A stretch of 64,000 nt of DNA from Trichodelitschia bisporula (Eukaryota > Ascomycota > Dothideomycetes > Phaeotrichales > Phaeotrichaceae), in contig ML996705.1 of assembly GCA_010356995.1 (NCBI GenBank), forward strand, positions 248,001-312,000, given 5' to 3'. Below the pieces are notes generated by a model. That model was not told the origin of the DNA. It searched no databases and worked only from the letters and a program-made list of their open reading frames with translations. Shown here in pieces: positions 63,812 through 64,000 of the stretch; positions within the stretch are counted from its first letter, which is position 1, and each line of letters starts with the position of its first letter. The position numbers were made by a program, and so were the translations under genes.

Positions 63812-64000
63812 ATGTCATACGCTACTTCGGTAGCCAACCCAACAGGCCTGCTCCCTCGACTCCAAGATGAAGATCCCGACATCCGGTACATGGCGCTGAA
63901 CGATCTCTTCGAACTCCTGAATGCCACAGGGGCAAGCGTACTAGCTCATGATGCTCCAGCAAGCAATAGAGTTGCAGATGGTTTAGTGTCTTCTCTGAAG
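63812..64000 (+). CDS. CAND1/TIP120-like cullin regulator (5' end only)
   Basis: The window ends inside this gene, so only 63 codons are seen, all open. The start MSYATSVANPTGLLPRLQDE, followed by DPDIRYMALNDLFELLN and RVADGLVSSLK, is the first HEAT repeat of CAND1/TIP120. This protein binds unneddylated cullins and exchanges substrate receptors of SCF ubiquitin ligases. The full protein should be about 1,300 residues, continuing beyond 64000. Confidence 0.75.
   Translation, partial: MSYATSVANPTGLLPRLQDEDPDIRYMALNDLFELLNATGASVLAHDAPASNRVADGLVSSLK

Overview
The window is about 64 kb of nuclear DNA from a filamentous ascomycete (probably Pezizomycotina; the class is not resolved). Genes are compact, introns are mostly 42-60 nt with GT..AG ends and a CTAAC/CTGAC-like branch site, and coding DNA is GC-rich. 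The STE50 adaptor has SAM and Ras-association domains but no SH3 tail, which fits an ascomycete better than a basidiomycete. A 30-N assembly gap lies at 60623-60652. I saw no tRNA or rRNA gene, CRISPR array or intact transposon. All exon models come from reading splice signals and checking that frames join. None has been tested with transcripts.

Left part (0-28 kb). A mitochondrial oxaloacetate carrier (OAC1) is divergent from the WD40 protein SWD2. Next come a secreted RNase F1/T1-like protein without its catalytic histidines, a GNAT acetyltransferase, the exosome subunit RRP46 divergent from the peroxisomal E2 PEX4, a five-exon Gfo/Idh/MocA-type protein lacking its hallmark residues, a RluA-type tRNA pseudouridine synthase, two single-pass membrane proteins, a glycine-zipper protein with a prion-like N-terminus, a tryptophan-rich hypothetical gene, the spindle midzone protein ASE1 and a Ser/Pro-rich hypothetical protein. 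Between ASE1 and that last gene lies about 3.7 kb with no convincing gene.

Centre (29.7-37.2 kb). This is the unusual part. Four head-to-tail broken copies of one gene's 5' end lie on the minus strand. A decayed minus-strand gene with a PD-(D/E)XK nuclease-like domain follows. On the opposite strand is one intact gene of 720 codons. The copies share a promoter/leader block, a first coding exon that appears to be only the ATG, and a 49-50 nt intron that is better conserved than the exon after it. The 720-aa protein and the decayed gene also share an internal block, so they look like members of one fast-changing family.

Right part (38-64 kb). Mitochondrial EF-Tu (TUF1) is divergent from 3-hydroxyisobutyryl-CoA hydrolase (EHD3). 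They are followed by a Pro-rich hypothetical protein, TRAPP subunit TRS31, an intracellular-type tyrosinase with a duplicated linker, the Na+/H+ antiporter NHA1, porphobilinogen deaminase (HEM3), a PLAC8-domain protein, STE50, a small hypothetical protein, a mitochondrial-type membrane protein with a repetitive acidic/lysine tail, and the 5' end of a CAND1/TIP120-like gene cut by the window edge. Most genes are unrelated housekeeping functions. Apart from the divergent pairs, I see no biosynthetic cluster.
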